Notes: generated by a model not told the origin, from the letters alone. DNA of 24,952 bases from CAZWCX01 sp964632945 (GCA_964632945.1 CAZWCX010000107.1:1-24952); one strand, 5' to 3'; numbered from the stretch's first letter, positions 1 through 7,600 are shown. Translations and numbers: made by a program.

Positions 1-50
1 GACCTCTTGAACCCCATTCAAGCGCGCTAGCCAGGCTGCGCCACGCCCCG
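1..50 (-). tRNA. tRNA-Pro (GGG), 5' part only, cut by the window edge
   Basis: Read on the minus strand from position 50, the sequence folds as the first 48 standard positions of a tRNA. The parts are acceptor strand CGGGGCG, TG, D-stem GCGC, D-loop AGCCTGGCTA with the GG pair, D-stem GCGC, G26, anticodon stem CTTGA/TCAAG (five perfect pairs), loop ATGGGGT, and a five-base variable loop AGGTC. The anticodon is GGG at positions 13-15, so it reads CCC proline codons. C at the first base and G at position 37 fit bacterial tRNA-Pro. The T-arm and 3' acceptor strand lie beyond position 1, so completeness cannot be judged. A good promoter lies just upstream (70-98). Confidence 0.88.
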
Positions 51-69
51 AGATCGTTCAGGACCGCTC

Positions 70-98
70 ATCCTAAGGCGGCCGCCCGCCGCCGTCAA
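70..98 (-). promoter_or_regulatory. Promoter for the tRNA-Pro
   Basis: On the minus strand TTGACG (93-98) and TAGGAT (70-75) are separated by exactly 17 bp. This places transcription start near position 63, about 13 nt before the tRNA 5' end. The spacing and position are what a stable-RNA promoter would show. Confidence 0.6.
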
Positions 99-112
99 GC
101 CAAATGCACGGA

Positions 113-142
113 CTCGCGCACCGGACGGCCCCATGCTATACT
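113..142 (+). promoter_or_regulatory. Candidate promoter for the repeat-protein gene
   Basis: A good -10 box, TATACT, lies at 137-142, followed by a leader of roughly 80 nt to the chosen start at 228. No convincing -35 hexamer is visible at the right distance, so only the -10 supports this call. Confidence 0.35.
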
Positions 143-227
143 CCGCTCGCGTTCCTGCGGTCGGCCGGGCCAGGCCCCGATTCGGGGCCCGCCGGCCGCC
201 GCTCCCTGCCCCGCCATGGAGCCACCC

Positions 228-2333
228 ATGACCCGAACGCCGCGCGCCTTTTCCCGCCCCCGACCCCGGTCCTCCCGCCGCGCCTTCGCCCTGACCGTCC
301 CGCTTGCGCTCGCCGTGGCGCTTGCGCTCTCCCCGCGGCCGGGCGGCGCCGACCCGCGGCCGGAGAGCGATGCGGCGGCGTTCGCGCCGGTGCTCGCCAA
401 GGCCGGCCTGCGGCGGGATCAGATCCGCATCGATCCGCGCGACGTGGAGATGTTCGGGGGCGGACCGTACCGGACGACGACCTGGCAGGTGTTCATGGAC
501 GACCCGTTCAAAGTGCCCTCGTACACGGAGCGGATGCGCGAGGGGTTGGCGGCGCCGGAGCGCGGGTTCGTGGGTCCGCTGAACTTCGCCTTCGGGCGCG
601 TGGGTGCGGCGCCGCGGCGGGACCTGCTGGGCGATCCGAACGCGGCGGCGGCCAAGGCCGCGGCGGCGCCCGACGCGCTGTTGGCGGCGATCCGGGCGGT
701 GCGCGCGACGGCGCGCGCGGCGGGGACGCCCGACCTGCCGGCCGAGGAAGCGGACCTGGCGGAGCGTTGCGCGGCGGTGCCGGCGGAACTCGCGGAGCCG
801 ATGGCCTTCCTCCTGCGGGTCGTCGCGGCGGCGCACCGGCACCACACCCTGGCCTTCCGCGCCCTTTCCCGCACGGAGCAGGAACAACTCGCCGGGGCGG
901 CCCCGCGTCTCGCCTCAATCACGCGACAGGCGAGTCCGGACGAGGCGCGCTTCGTGGAGGAAGCGCTCGCGCGGGTGGATCTGGCCTACCTGGCCGCCTG
1001 CGCGGGGGACCTCGCGCTGGCGGCGGCGGGCGCGGCCAACAAGTTGCGGACGTACGCCGGGCCGCGCAACCTCTCGTTCGCGGCGGAGACGCCGTGGGGA
1101 CCGGTGCGGGTGTACGGCGACGGCGAGGACCGGATCCCCCTCGACTTGCGCCCGCTCCTGGTCATCGACCTCGGCGGGAACGACGTCTATGAGTGCGGCG
1201 GCTCTGCGCTCGGGCCCGATCGGCCGGTCTCGATCCTGCTCGACCTCGCCGGCGACGACCGGTACGAGTCCCCGCCCGGCGCGCCGGGGTCCTTCGGCGC
1301 AGGCGTGCTGGGGTGCGGCTTCCTGATCGATCTTGCCGGCAACGACGTCTACCGGGGAGAAGAGTTCACCCAGGGATGCGGCCTGTTCGGCGCGGGGGCG
1401 CTCTGGGACGCGGGGGGCGACGATGCCTATCACTGCCTCGCATACGGACAGGCAGCGGCGTTCGCGGGCGCCGGCGTCCTCGTCGACACGGCGGGGAAGG
1501 ACACGTACGACTGTCTCAGCTTCTCGCAGGCGTACGGGTACACGCTCGGAGGGGGCGTCCTCGTGGACCACGCGGGCGACGACACCTACACCGCCAACGA
1601 CACGGAGATCCGCAATCCGTCGGCGCAGAGCAAGGAGCACAACGTCTCCATGGCGCAGGGATGCGGATTCGGCAAACGCGCCGACTACCTGGACGGCCAC
1701 TCCCTGGCGGGCGGCGTCGGCATCCTGGTCGACCATGCCGGGAACGACCGGTACCGCTGCGGGGTGTTCGGACAGGGATGCGGCTACTGGTACGGCTGCG
1801 GGTTCCTGCTCGACGGCGGCGGCGACGACGAGTACCACGGGGTCTGGTACGCGCAGGGGGCGCCGGCCCATTTCGCCATCGGCGTCCTGGCCGACGCGGC
1901 CGGCAACGACCGGTATACCGCGACCATGAACATGGCCCAGGGGGCGGGGCACGACTTCTCGCTGGGGATGCTGATCGACGGGGCCGGGGACGACGTGTAC
2001 AAGGCGCCGAACCTGAGCCTCGGCGGCGGGAACGACAACGGCATCGGCATCTTCTGGGACCGGGCGGGCAACGACCGGTACGAGGTGGGAAAGTCGATCA
2101 CCCTGGGTGCCGCGCGGATCTCGGGCGGCGCGTCGCTGCGGCGGGAGATGCGCTGCCTCGGCCTCTTCCTCGACGGGGGTGGGACCGATACGTACGCCCT
2201 GCCGTACCCGGGGGACGGAAAGACCTGGGGAATGGCCGACGCGGGCTACGTACCGTCCGGCGGGGAATACGGAGCGGGCGTCGACCTCGGCGAAGCGGGC
2301 TCCGGGGCCCAACCCCCGCGGGCGACCGACTGA
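228..2333 (+). CDS. Exported protein with 12 D-x-[AG]-G-x-D-x-Y repeats
   Basis: A 701-aa protein of unknown function. I chose the ATG at 228 over the in-frame ATG at 216 because GGAG (218-221) sits 6 nt upstream as a ribosome site. The N-terminus has a basic stretch with a Tat-like SRRAF motif, a hydrophobic core and a likely cleavage near GGA-DP, so export is expected. Residues ~45-310 are Ala/Arg-rich and probably helical. Residues ~314-656 hold 12 copies of D-x-[AG]-G-[NDKT]-D-x-Y, usually followed by Gln-Gly-x-Gly about ten residues on. The copies are spaced about 24-45 residues apart. The regular Asp and Gly ladder suggests a solenoid, perhaps binding cations as RTX repeats do; that is inference. 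It is followed by a convergent plsY-gpsA operon with only 26 nt between. No enzymatic motif was recognised. Confidence 0.85.
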   Translation: MTRTPRAFSRPRPRSSRRAFALTVPLALAVALALSPRPGGADPRPESDAAAFAPVLAKAGLRRDQIRIDPRDVEMFGGGPYRTTTWQVFMDDPFKVPSYTERMREGLAAPERGFVGPLNFAFGRVGAAPRRDLLGDPNAAAAKAAAAPDALLAAIRAVRATARAAGTPDLPAEEADLAERCAAVPAELAEPMAFLLRVVAAAHRHHTLAFRALSRTEQEQLAGAAPRLASITRQASPDEARFVEEALARVDLAYLAACAGDLALAAAGAANKLRTYAGPRNLSFAAETPWGPVRVYGDGEDRIPLDLRPLLVIDLGGNDVYECGGSALGPDRPVSILLDLAGDDRYESPPGAPGSFGAGVLGCGFLIDLAGNDVYRGEEFTQGCGLFGAGALWDAGGDDAYHCLAYGQAAAFAGAGVLVDTAGKDTYDCLSFSQAYGYTLGGGVLVDHAGDDTYTANDTEIRNPSAQSKEHNVSMAQGCGFGKRADYLDGHSLAGGVGILVDHAGNDRYRCGVFGQGCGYWYGCGFLLDGGGDDEYHGVWYAQGAPAHFAIGVLADAAGNDRYTATMNMAQGAGHDFSLGMLIDGAGDDVYKAPNLSLGGGNDNGIGIFWDRAGNDRYEVGKSITLGAARISGGASLRREMRCLGLFLDGGGTDTYALPYPGDGKTWGMADAGYVPSGGEYGAGVDLGEAGSGAQPPRATD
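1167..2195 (+). repeat. Twelve-copy protein repeat region
   Basis: This region encodes DLGGNDVY, DLAGDDRY, DLAGNDVY, DAGGDDAY, DTAGKDTY, DHAGDDTY, DHAGNDRY, DGGGDDEY, DAAGNDRY, DGAGDDVY, DRAGNDRY and DGGGTDTY in order. The units are diverged at DNA level, so this is an old protein repeat and not a recent tandem duplication. Confidence 0.85.
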
Positions 2334-2359
2334 CCCGGAGGGTTCTCGAACCATTCGGG
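2334..2359. terminator. Two-way terminator-like hairpin between convergent genes
   Basis: The 26-nt gap between two convergent stop codons is almost wholly an interrupted inverted repeat. CCCG (2334-2337) pairs with CGGG (2356-2359), and GGTTC (2341-2345) pairs with GAACC (2348-2352) around a TC loop. There is no T tract on either side, so efficiency is uncertain. Confidence 0.4.
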
Positions 2360-3370
2360 CTAGATGAGGTCTTCGACCTCGCTCTTGGGCGCGCGCACCA
2401 TGAGGTCCTTCACCGCCGCGGCCGGGTCTTTGTCCTCGAACAGCATGCGGTAGACCTCGTGAGAGATCGGCATCTCGAGGTTGTGCTTCTTGGCCAACTG
2501 CAGGATCGACTGCGAGGTCTGCACCCCCTCGGCGACCTTGGACATGCCGTTGAGCACCTGCGAGAGCTTCTGCCCCTTGCCGATCCGGAAGCCGACATCG
2601 CGGTTCCGGCCGTACGGGCTGTAGCACGTGGTGACCAGGTCGCCCATGCCGGACAGGCCGAAGAAGGTGTTCTTCTTCGCCCCCATCGCGGTCCCCAGGC
2701 GCGCCATCTCGACCAGGCCGCGCGAGACCAGGGCCGCCCGCGCATTGTCGCCGAGACCCATGCCTTCGCAGATACCGGCGGCGATCGCGATCACGTTCTT
2801 GGACGCGCCGCCGAACTCCACGCCGATCAGGTCGGGGTTGGTGTAGACCCGGAGGCGATCGCCGGTGAATACCTGCTGCAGCGTCTTCATCAGATCGGCG
2901 TCTTTCGACGACGCCACCACGCTGGTAGGCAGGTGGCGCGCGACCTCCTCGCTGTGGCTGGGGCCGGAAAGCACGCCCACGCGCACGCGCCCGATCACGT
3001 CCTTCACGACCTCGGTGGGCAGCAGGAGCGTTTCGTTTTCGATCCCCTTCGCCACCGACACGACCGGGGTGTCCTTGGGGTAGGAAGCCATCACGTGGAT
3101 CAGCACCGAGCGGCAGAACTGGCTGGGAACGGCCAGGACGATGAGATCCGTCCCGTCGAGCGCCTCGGGCAGGTCGGCCGTGATCTTCACCGACTCGGGG
3201 ATGCTGATGCCGGCAAGGTACTTCGTGTTCTCGCGGTATCGCTTGAGCCAGGCCGCGTACTCGGCATTGCGCGCCCACAACCGCGTCTTGAACGTGCGGT
3301 TGTTGAGGTGGATGGCGAGGGCGGTGCCCCACCCGCCGGCGCCGAGGACCGAGACGGTCTTGACGATCAC
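2360..3370 (-). CDS. gpsA: Glycerol-3-phosphate dehydrogenase [NAD(P)+]
   Basis: A 336-aa cytoplasmic enzyme that reduces dihydroxyacetone phosphate to sn-glycerol-3-phosphate, the backbone of phospholipids. The N-terminus has the dinucleotide motif GAGGWGTA (residues 10-17). The family blocks VSVAKGIE, LSGPSHSEEV, GASKNVIAIAAGI and SGMGDLVTTC follow, including the catalytic Lys of the GASKN block. Length is normal for GpsA. The start is the GTG at 3370, preceded by GGGGAG. The GTG overlaps the stop of the upstream plsY as GTGA, a classic translational coupling. Coupling is sensible because PlsY acylates the product of GpsA. An in-frame open extension upstream (to 4087) is an antisense-type shadow of plsY and has no GpsA homology. 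Confidence 0.97.
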   Translation of the reverse strand: MIVKTVSVLGAGGWGTALAIHLNNRTFKTRLWARNAEYAAWLKRYRENTKYLAGISIPESVKITADLPEALDGTDLIVLAVPSQFCRSVLIHVMASYPKDTPVVSVAKGIENETLLLPTEVVKDVIGRVRVGVLSGPSHSEEVARHLPTSVVASSKDADLMKTLQQVFTGDRLRVYTNPDLIGVEFGGASKNVIAIAAGICEGMGLGDNARAALVSRGLVEMARLGTAMGAKKNTFFGLSGMGDLVTTCYSPYGRNRDVGFRIGKGQKLSQVLNGMSKVAEGVQTSQSILQLAKKHNLEMPISHEVYRMLFEDKDPAAAVKDLMVRAPKSEVEDLI

Positions 3371-4020
3371 TTCTTGCTCCCCCCGAGCCTCGGCTCGGTC
3401 CCGGCGGCAATGCGCCGCAGGTTCTCCCGATGGCGAAGCACCACCAGCGCCGCCGCAACCCCGCACAGCGCCAGCACGGCGTCCGGCAGCGTCGCGCCCT
3501 CCGGAGGCCGCAGGACGTAGGCAACCGGCAACGCGAGCGCCGCCAGCACCGACCCGAGCGACACCATGCGGAAAAGCGCGACCACGAGCGCGAACACCGA
3601 TGCGGCGATGGCCGTCGTGACCGGCGCCAGCGCCAAGAATACCCCGGCCGAAGTGGCCACCCCCTTGCCGCCCTTGAAGCCGAGCGCCGGAGGCGCCAAA
3701 TGCCCGAGGATCGCCGCCAGTCCCGCCGCCGGTCCGGCCGCGCGAGCGGAGGAGGCATCCGCCCCCAGCGCCCCGGCCATCGCCGGTGCCAGCCACCAGA
3801 CCGGCGCAAAACCCTTCATCCCATCCAGGGCCAGGACCAGCACGCCCCAACCCCACCCGCACACCCGGCCCACGTTCGTGGCGCCGATGTTGCGGCTGCC
3901 GTGCTCGCGGACATCCACCCCCTTGGCCCACTTTCCCACCAGGAGGCCGAAGGGAATTCCGCCGACCAAATAGGCGATCGCGGCCGCCGCCGCAACGCCC
4001 CCGATCGCCGACAGGCTCAT
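3367..4020 (-). CDS. plsY: Acyl-phosphate:glycerol-3-phosphate acyltransferase
   Basis: A 217-aa integral membrane enzyme that transfers the acyl group of acyl-phosphate to glycerol-3-phosphate, giving lysophosphatidic acid. The family motifs are present: SRNIGATNVGR near residue 40 and GFKGGKGVATSAG near residue 110. Several hydrophobic segments are visible, starting with AAAAAIAYLVGGIPFGLLVG. Length matches the family. The ATG at 4020 is preceded by GGGAGGAG about 10 nt upstream. It is the first gene of a two-gene operon with gpsA (4-nt overlap) and is driven by the promoter at 4111-4138. Confidence 0.97.
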   Translation of the reverse strand: MSLSAIGGVAAAAAIAYLVGGIPFGLLVGKWAKGVDVREHGSRNIGATNVGRVCGWGWGVLVLALDGMKGFAPVWWLAPAMAGALGADASSARAAGPAAGLAAILGHLAPPALGFKGGKGVATSAGVFLALAPVTTAIAASVFALVVALFRMVSLGSVLAALALPVAYVLRPPEGATLPDAVLALCGVAAALVVLRHRENLRRIAAGTEPRLGGSKK

Positions 4021-4110
4021 CCGCGCGGCGCTCCTCCCAGAGTCGAGGTTGCAACGCAACCCATTGCGCGGTAAATGGTAACGACACGCCCGCACCAGTG
4101 CGGCACGCTG

Positions 4111-4138
4111 ATTATAGTCTGGCACGGCCTGTTTGCAA
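4111..4138 (-). promoter_or_regulatory. Promoter of plsY-gpsA
   Basis: On the minus strand TTGCAA (4133-4138), a 16-bp spacer and a perfect TATAAT (4111-4116) precede plsY. The predicted start near 4104 gives a leader of about 85 nt. It is one of the best -10 boxes in the window. Confidence 0.65.
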
Positions 4139-4318
4139 GAGTTTTTGGGGACCGGCGACACCCGCACGGCAACGCCGGATTGCCCCGACGCGCCGGACCC
4201 TCGCGCGACGCCGGGCGCCCTGCGCGCGGCGATTCGCCGGCGACCCTGCCGGGGGGCAACCGATCCGGACGGCTCGCCCGGCGGGTTCTCGAGTCCTGCC
4301 GGAGGGACGTTCCTGCGA

Positions 4319-4346
4319 TTGCATCTCCGCCGGCATTTGGTACACT
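4319..4346 (+). promoter_or_regulatory. Promoter of the FHA gene
   Basis: TTGCAT (4319-4324) and TACACT (4341-4346) are separated by 16 bp. The leader to the ATG at 4380 would be about 27 nt and contains GGAGG/GGGAG ribosome-site sequence. Confidence 0.5.
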
Positions 4347-4379
4347 CTCGGCGCATTTTCGGGGACGGGAGGCGGGAGC

Positions 4380-4898
4380 ATGGCATCGATCGACATTCAC
4401 GAGGGCGGCAAGGAGCGCTCGTTCAAGATCGAGGAAGACTTCGTCTCGATCGGTCGCGAGATCTCCTGCAACGTCCAGATTCAAGACGACTCGTCGTCTC
4501 GCAAGCACTGCCGGATCGAGCGGGACGGCCTGAAGTACGTGGTGGAAGACCTGCAAAGCCGGAACGGCACGTACGTGAACGAAGTCCTGCTGCAGGGACG
4601 CCGGCCGCTCAAGGACGGCGACGTGATCCGGATCGGCCAGGCGAAGATGATCTTCCACGATTCCGCGCGTCCCGTGGAGCACACCGTCGCCCTTGTCACC
4701 AACCCGTCGTTCGTGCGCTGGTCGATGATCCTGGCCGTGATCGCGATGCTGGGCGGACTGGCGTGGGGCACGATCGAGGTTCTGGGGACGCTGACGAAGT
4801 CGGGGAACGGCCGGGGAACGCCGCCGTCGAATGTCGCCGCCGGGAAGGGCGGCGAAACGGCCCCTGCGCCCGCCAACGAGCCCGTCGACCCCAAGTAG
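4380..4898 (+). CDS. Membrane-anchored FHA-domain protein
   Basis: A 172-aa protein. Residues ~4-92 form a forkhead-associated domain, which binds phosphothreonine peptides. The diagnostic residues are present: Gly25-Arg26 (SIGRE), Ser40-Arg41 and His43 (SSRKH), and Asn62-Gly63 (SRNGTYVN). One hydrophobic segment (about 112-133) follows, then a short Gly/Pro/Ala-rich tail, so the FHA domain is N-terminal to a single membrane anchor and probably faces the cytoplasm. Start ATG at 4380 has a GGGAG just upstream. It is monocistronic and convergent with the DUF4129-like gene. A natural, unproven partner is a Ser/Thr kinase such as the double-kinase protein at 19240-23631. Confidence 0.92.
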   Translation: MASIDIHEGGKERSFKIEEDFVSIGREISCNVQIQDDSSSRKHCRIERDGLKYVVEDLQSRNGTYVNEVLLQGRRPLKDGDVIRIGQAKMIFHDSARPVEHTVALVTNPSFVRWSMILAVIAMLGGLAWGTIEVLGTLTKSGNGRGTPPSNVAAGKGGETAPAPANEPVDPK

Positions 4899-4946
4899 GC
4901 CGGTCGTCGCGCTCGACGCCGGTGCGGGAGGTTGACGTGCCGCCCC

Positions 4947-4967
4947 GGCCCCGGACACGCCGGGGCC
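4947..4967. terminator. GC-rich terminator hairpin between convergent genes
   Basis: A perfect 8-bp stem GGCCCCGG (4947-4954) / CCGGGGCC (4960-4967) with loop ACACG lies in the 76-nt gap between two convergent genes. There is no T tract. Function as a two-way terminator is inferred from its place. Confidence 0.45.
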
Positions 4968-4974
4968 CGGCGCC

Positions 4975-6183
4975 TCAGCGGTTCGTCCGCTCGAACACGC
5001 CGGCGATCGCGGTCACCCACGCGGCCGTATCGTCCACGTCCTGCTTGGTCACCGCGTCGAGGCTGTACTTTGCCCGGCGGAAGGTGCGGGTCAGCCGGTC
5101 GACCGGTTGCGCCGTTTCCGGACGCGCGGCGACGACCGCGTCGGCGAATTCGGCCGGGGTCTGGTGGGGCAGGCGCTGGACGCCGAAGGGCTTGAGCCGG
5201 TCGGTGAGCGAGTTGTAGTACATGATGACGAGCGCGCGCGGGGTCTTGAGCCAGGTCTTGCGTCGCTTGACCGCCGCCGGCTGCGGGAGGTCCTCGACCA
5301 CGGTCACGGAGCCCTCGGTGCGCTCCTCCTCTTCCGTGGCATCGGCGGGTCCGCGCCGGCGCAGGCCGCGCAGGAGGAGGACGACGAGCGCCACGCCGCC
5401 GAGCAGGGTGGCCCCGTTGAGAGCGAGGCGGACCCACCCGCCGTCGCCGCGATCGACGGCGCCGGACTCGTTGGTCGGGACCACCGGCGATCCCTCGATG
5501 CGGCGGACGGTGGGGTCGATGTAGTCGTGCGTGATGCCGTAAAGCCGCGGCATGCCCTGATAGAGCCCGGTGTAGACGATCAGGACCAGGGCGGCGAAGA
5601 CGGCCCCGATCGCGAGCCCGCTGACGACCGGCTGGCGGTCTTCCGCGTCGTGCCGCTTGAGGATCGCATGGAAGTGGGAGACGGCGTAGCCGGGCACGGC
5701 CGCGGCCAGAAAGGCCGCGCCGTAGCCGAAGTCCCGCGGGCTTCCGGAGGCCCCGTGGACGAAGAGCATCCACAGGCCCAGGAACGCCAGCCGGTCGAAT
5801 CCCGGTCCCGCGGCGACGAAGAGGGCGAGGATCGCCTGGGCGAAGATGAACGCGGGCGCGATCATCAGGGCCCACTGCGTGCTCCGGAGCAGGCACAGGA
5901 CCACGGCGACGTAGAGGACCAGGAGGACCAGCAACCCCTTGACGAAGAGGTGGGCATGGGAGGAGACGAAGGCATCGTAAACGACCTGGGCGAGGTCGCG
6001 AAAGCGGTGGGCGAGGGTGAACAGGAGCGCGTACAGGACGCCGAAGCGGCCCAGATGCAGCCCAAGGTCCTCGACCGGGCGCGCGTCCAGATCGGCGGCG
6101 GCCATCGACGAGACGGTGCACATCGCCCACGCGCAAAACAGCGTGGCGTGCAGCATCGTCGCCCGACGCAACCACCGTCCCAT
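4975..6183 (-). CDS. Multi-TM protein with DUF4129-like C-terminus
   Basis: A 402-aa membrane protein. The N-terminal ~190 residues carry several hydrophobic segments, for example near FGVLYALLFTLAH, LLVLLVLYVAVVL and AFIFAQAILALFVAAG. Two more segments flank the middle (GLAIGAVFAALVLIVYTG and LLGGVALVVLLLRGL). The cytoplasmic tail ends in a block starting PRALVIMYYNSLTDRL and containing LPHQTPAEFADAV and LTRTFRRAKYS. This matches the C-terminal DUF4129 domain often found on DUF3488/transglutaminase membrane proteins. No transglutaminase domain is present between the TM part and the tail. It follows the DUF58 gene by 11 nt and is co-transcribed with it. The exact role is unknown. Confidence 0.82.
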   Translation of the reverse strand: MGRWLRRATMLHATLFCAWAMCTVSSMAAADLDARPVEDLGLHLGRFGVLYALLFTLAHRFRDLAQVVYDAFVSSHAHLFVKGLLVLLVLYVAVVLCLLRSTQWALMIAPAFIFAQAILALFVAAGPGFDRLAFLGLWMLFVHGASGSPRDFGYGAAFLAAAVPGYAVSHFHAILKRHDAEDRQPVVSGLAIGAVFAALVLIVYTGLYQGMPRLYGITHDYIDPTVRRIEGSPVVPTNESGAVDRGDGGWVRLALNGATLLGGVALVVLLLRGLRRRGPADATEEEERTEGSVTVVEDLPQPAAVKRRKTWLKTPRALVIMYYNSLTDRLKPFGVQRLPHQTPAEFADAVVAARPETAQPVDRLTRTFRRAKYSLDAVTKQDVDDTAAWVTAIAGVFERTNR

Positions 6184-6194
6184 CGTCCGCCCCC

Positions 6195-7547
6195 TCAGGC
6201 CACCGTTTCGCGATGCGCGCCGATCTTGCGGGCGAGTTCCGCGCCCGTCTGCGTGACCGGATCGGCCTCCACGGCCGCCTGCGCGAATTGCTCCTCGAGC
6301 GGTTGCTCCGCGTCCACGGGAACAACCGTGAATCCTTCGCCTTCCAGGAAGCGCACCGTCCGGTTGCGCACCTCGAGCGCGGCGTCGAGATCCAGCTTCG
6401 CCTTCCACTGGAAGAACGCGGCGTCGTCGAGGACGACCGCGTAGAGCCGCGCGTTCCGCGCCCGGTAGGACGCGAACACCGGCGCCATCTTCCCCTCATC
6501 GATCTGGATCGAAGTGAAGATCAAGAACACCGTCGAGCCCGGGCGCACCAGGTCCCGGGTAAAGGCCAGGAAGTCGCCGAAGCTTCCCGCCCCGTCCTGC
6601 TTCACGTGCACGAGCAGGTCGAGCAGGCGGATCAGGTGGGTTTCGCCCGAGCCGAACGGCACGTAATGGTAGCGGCTCCCGAGCGCGACGAACTGGACGT
6701 ACGCGCGCGCGGCGATGCAGGTCATCGCCAGCGAGGCGGCGATCTTGACCCCGGTCTCCAGGGTCGAACGCTGCCCGACGCCCTGGGCGTGCGTCGCGTC
6801 GAGGTCGAGAAAGAGGGTCACCTCGGCATCCACGTCGGTCTCGAATTCCTTCACGATCACGCGGCCGAAGCGGGCCGTGGCGCGCCAGTCGACGGTCCGA
6901 ATCTCGTCTCCGGGCCGGTACTCCCGCGTGCCCATGTAGGTCTGGCTTTGGCCCTGGCGCGGGATCATGTCGTATCCGGTGGTGAAGACGGCCTTCTGTC
7001 CGATCAAGGGGAAGCGCGGGATCGGGAAGGTCCCCGGATAGATGTAGTAGTCGGCCGGCGCGGCGACTTCCTTTTCCATGTCGAACATCCCGAGCGGATC
7101 CGAGGTGCGCACCCGCATGGGACCGAGCTTGTAGACGCCGCGGCGACGGAAGCAGATGGCGAAGTAGGTCCGGCGGCACACCTTCCCGTGGTCCAGGCGG
7201 ACGGGGGCGAGGACCTCCTTGGAGGTGTGCTTGTCCGGCGTGAACGTGTCCCCGATCTCGGGGAGGAAGACGGGGAGCGCCCCGTGGTTGCTGACCTCCA
7301 CGTTGACGCGCACGTCCTCTCCCTCGAACGCGCCGTGATACACCTTCCGGGCGCAGCGCGACTGGGCCAGGGTGCGTCGGGCGTAGAGGTGCGAGAGGAC
7401 CAGCAGCGCGAGGACCGAACCCGCCAGCACGAGGTAGAACGAGATCTGCAGGTAGACCCCGAGGCCGAAGAAGGCCATGCAAAGGTAGAGGAGCCCGCGG
7501 CTGCGCGGCACCCGGGGGGGCGGGGCGGGGAGTTCGGTCTCATCCAT
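6195..7547 (-). CDS. DUF58 (VWA-like) membrane protein
   Basis: A 450-aa protein. Residues ~19-52 form one or two membrane segments. An Ig-like region of about 100 residues follows, then the DUF58 signature YRPGDEIRTVDWRATARFGR near residues 210-229. A VWA-like core opens with LFLDLD (about 245-250). DUF58 proteins normally sit in operons with a MoxR AAA+ ATPase and act as chaperone-like partners of membrane complexes; no moxR gene is visible here. Start ATG at 7547 has no good ribosome site, but its promoter's -10 ends 9 nt before it, so the mRNA may be nearly leaderless. It is the first gene of a two-gene operon with the DUF4129-like gene. Confidence 0.92.
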   Translation of the reverse strand: MDETELPAPPPRVPRSRGLLYLCMAFFGLGVYLQISFYLVLAGSVLALLVLSHLYARRTLAQSRCARKVYHGAFEGEDVRVNVEVSNHGALPVFLPEIGDTFTPDKHTSKEVLAPVRLDHGKVCRRTYFAICFRRRGVYKLGPMRVRTSDPLGMFDMEKEVAAPADYYIYPGTFPIPRFPLIGQKAVFTTGYDMIPRQGQSQTYMGTREYRPGDEIRTVDWRATARFGRVIVKEFETDVDAEVTLFLDLDATHAQGVGQRSTLETGVKIAASLAMTCIAARAYVQFVALGSRYHYVPFGSGETHLIRLLDLLVHVKQDGAGSFGDFLAFTRDLVRPGSTVFLIFTSIQIDEGKMAPVFASYRARNARLYAVVLDDAAFFQWKAKLDLDAALEVRNRTVRFLEGEGFTVVPVDAEQPLEEQFAQAAVEADPVTQTGAELARKIGAHRETVA

Positions 7548-7556
7548 GGCGGCGCG

Positions 7557-7585
7557 ATCCTACCACGCGGTCCGGGCGGATGCAA
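7557..7585 (-). promoter_or_regulatory. Promoter of the DUF58 operon
   Basis: On the minus strand TTGCAT (7580-7585), a 17-bp spacer and TAGGAT (7557-7562). Only 9 nt (7548-7556) separate the -10 box from the ATG at 7547, so the transcript would start 2-4 nt before the start codon. Confidence 0.5.
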
Positions 7586-7590
7586 CGCAC

Positions 7591-7600
7591 GGGGGGGGGG
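7591..7600. repeat. Homopolymer G10 tract between divergent promoters
   Basis: Ten consecutive G lie 5 bp upstream of the DUF58 -35 box and 50 bp upstream of the opposite promoter. Such tracts can change length by slippage. Nothing else in the sequence shows that this one does. Confidence 0.5.

Larger units (their letters stand above)
4021..4379. other. Divergent intergenic region between plsY and the FHA gene
   Basis: This 359-nt stretch has no gene that I can support. It contains one promoter for each flanking gene (4111-4138 minus, 4319-4346 plus). The middle (about 4145-4315) is GC-rich with many short CCGGCG-type repeats but no clear hairpin, RNA motif or ribosome site. Confidence 0.6.

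Noticed and set aside
1167..2195. Regular repeats as a possible CRISPR array or tandem DNA repeat
   Set aside because: The regularity is in the protein (D-x-[AG]-G-x-D-x-Y). DNA of the units is diverged and there are no constant repeats with unique spacers. No CRISPR-like array was seen elsewhere in the window.
915..3809. A 964-codon minus-strand frame crossing the repeat-protein gene and gpsA
   Set aside because: It crosses two unrelated genes with good motifs and has no family features of its own.
3371..4087. N-terminal extension of gpsA by 239 codons
   Set aside because: It overlaps plsY in another frame; GpsA homology begins exactly at the GTG at 3370, which has a ribosome site.
4145..4315. 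GC-rich stretch with CCGGCG repeats as a possible small RNA or gene
   Set aside because: No ribosome site, conserved-looking protein or stable, distinct hairpin; it looks like ordinary GC-rich intergenic sequence.
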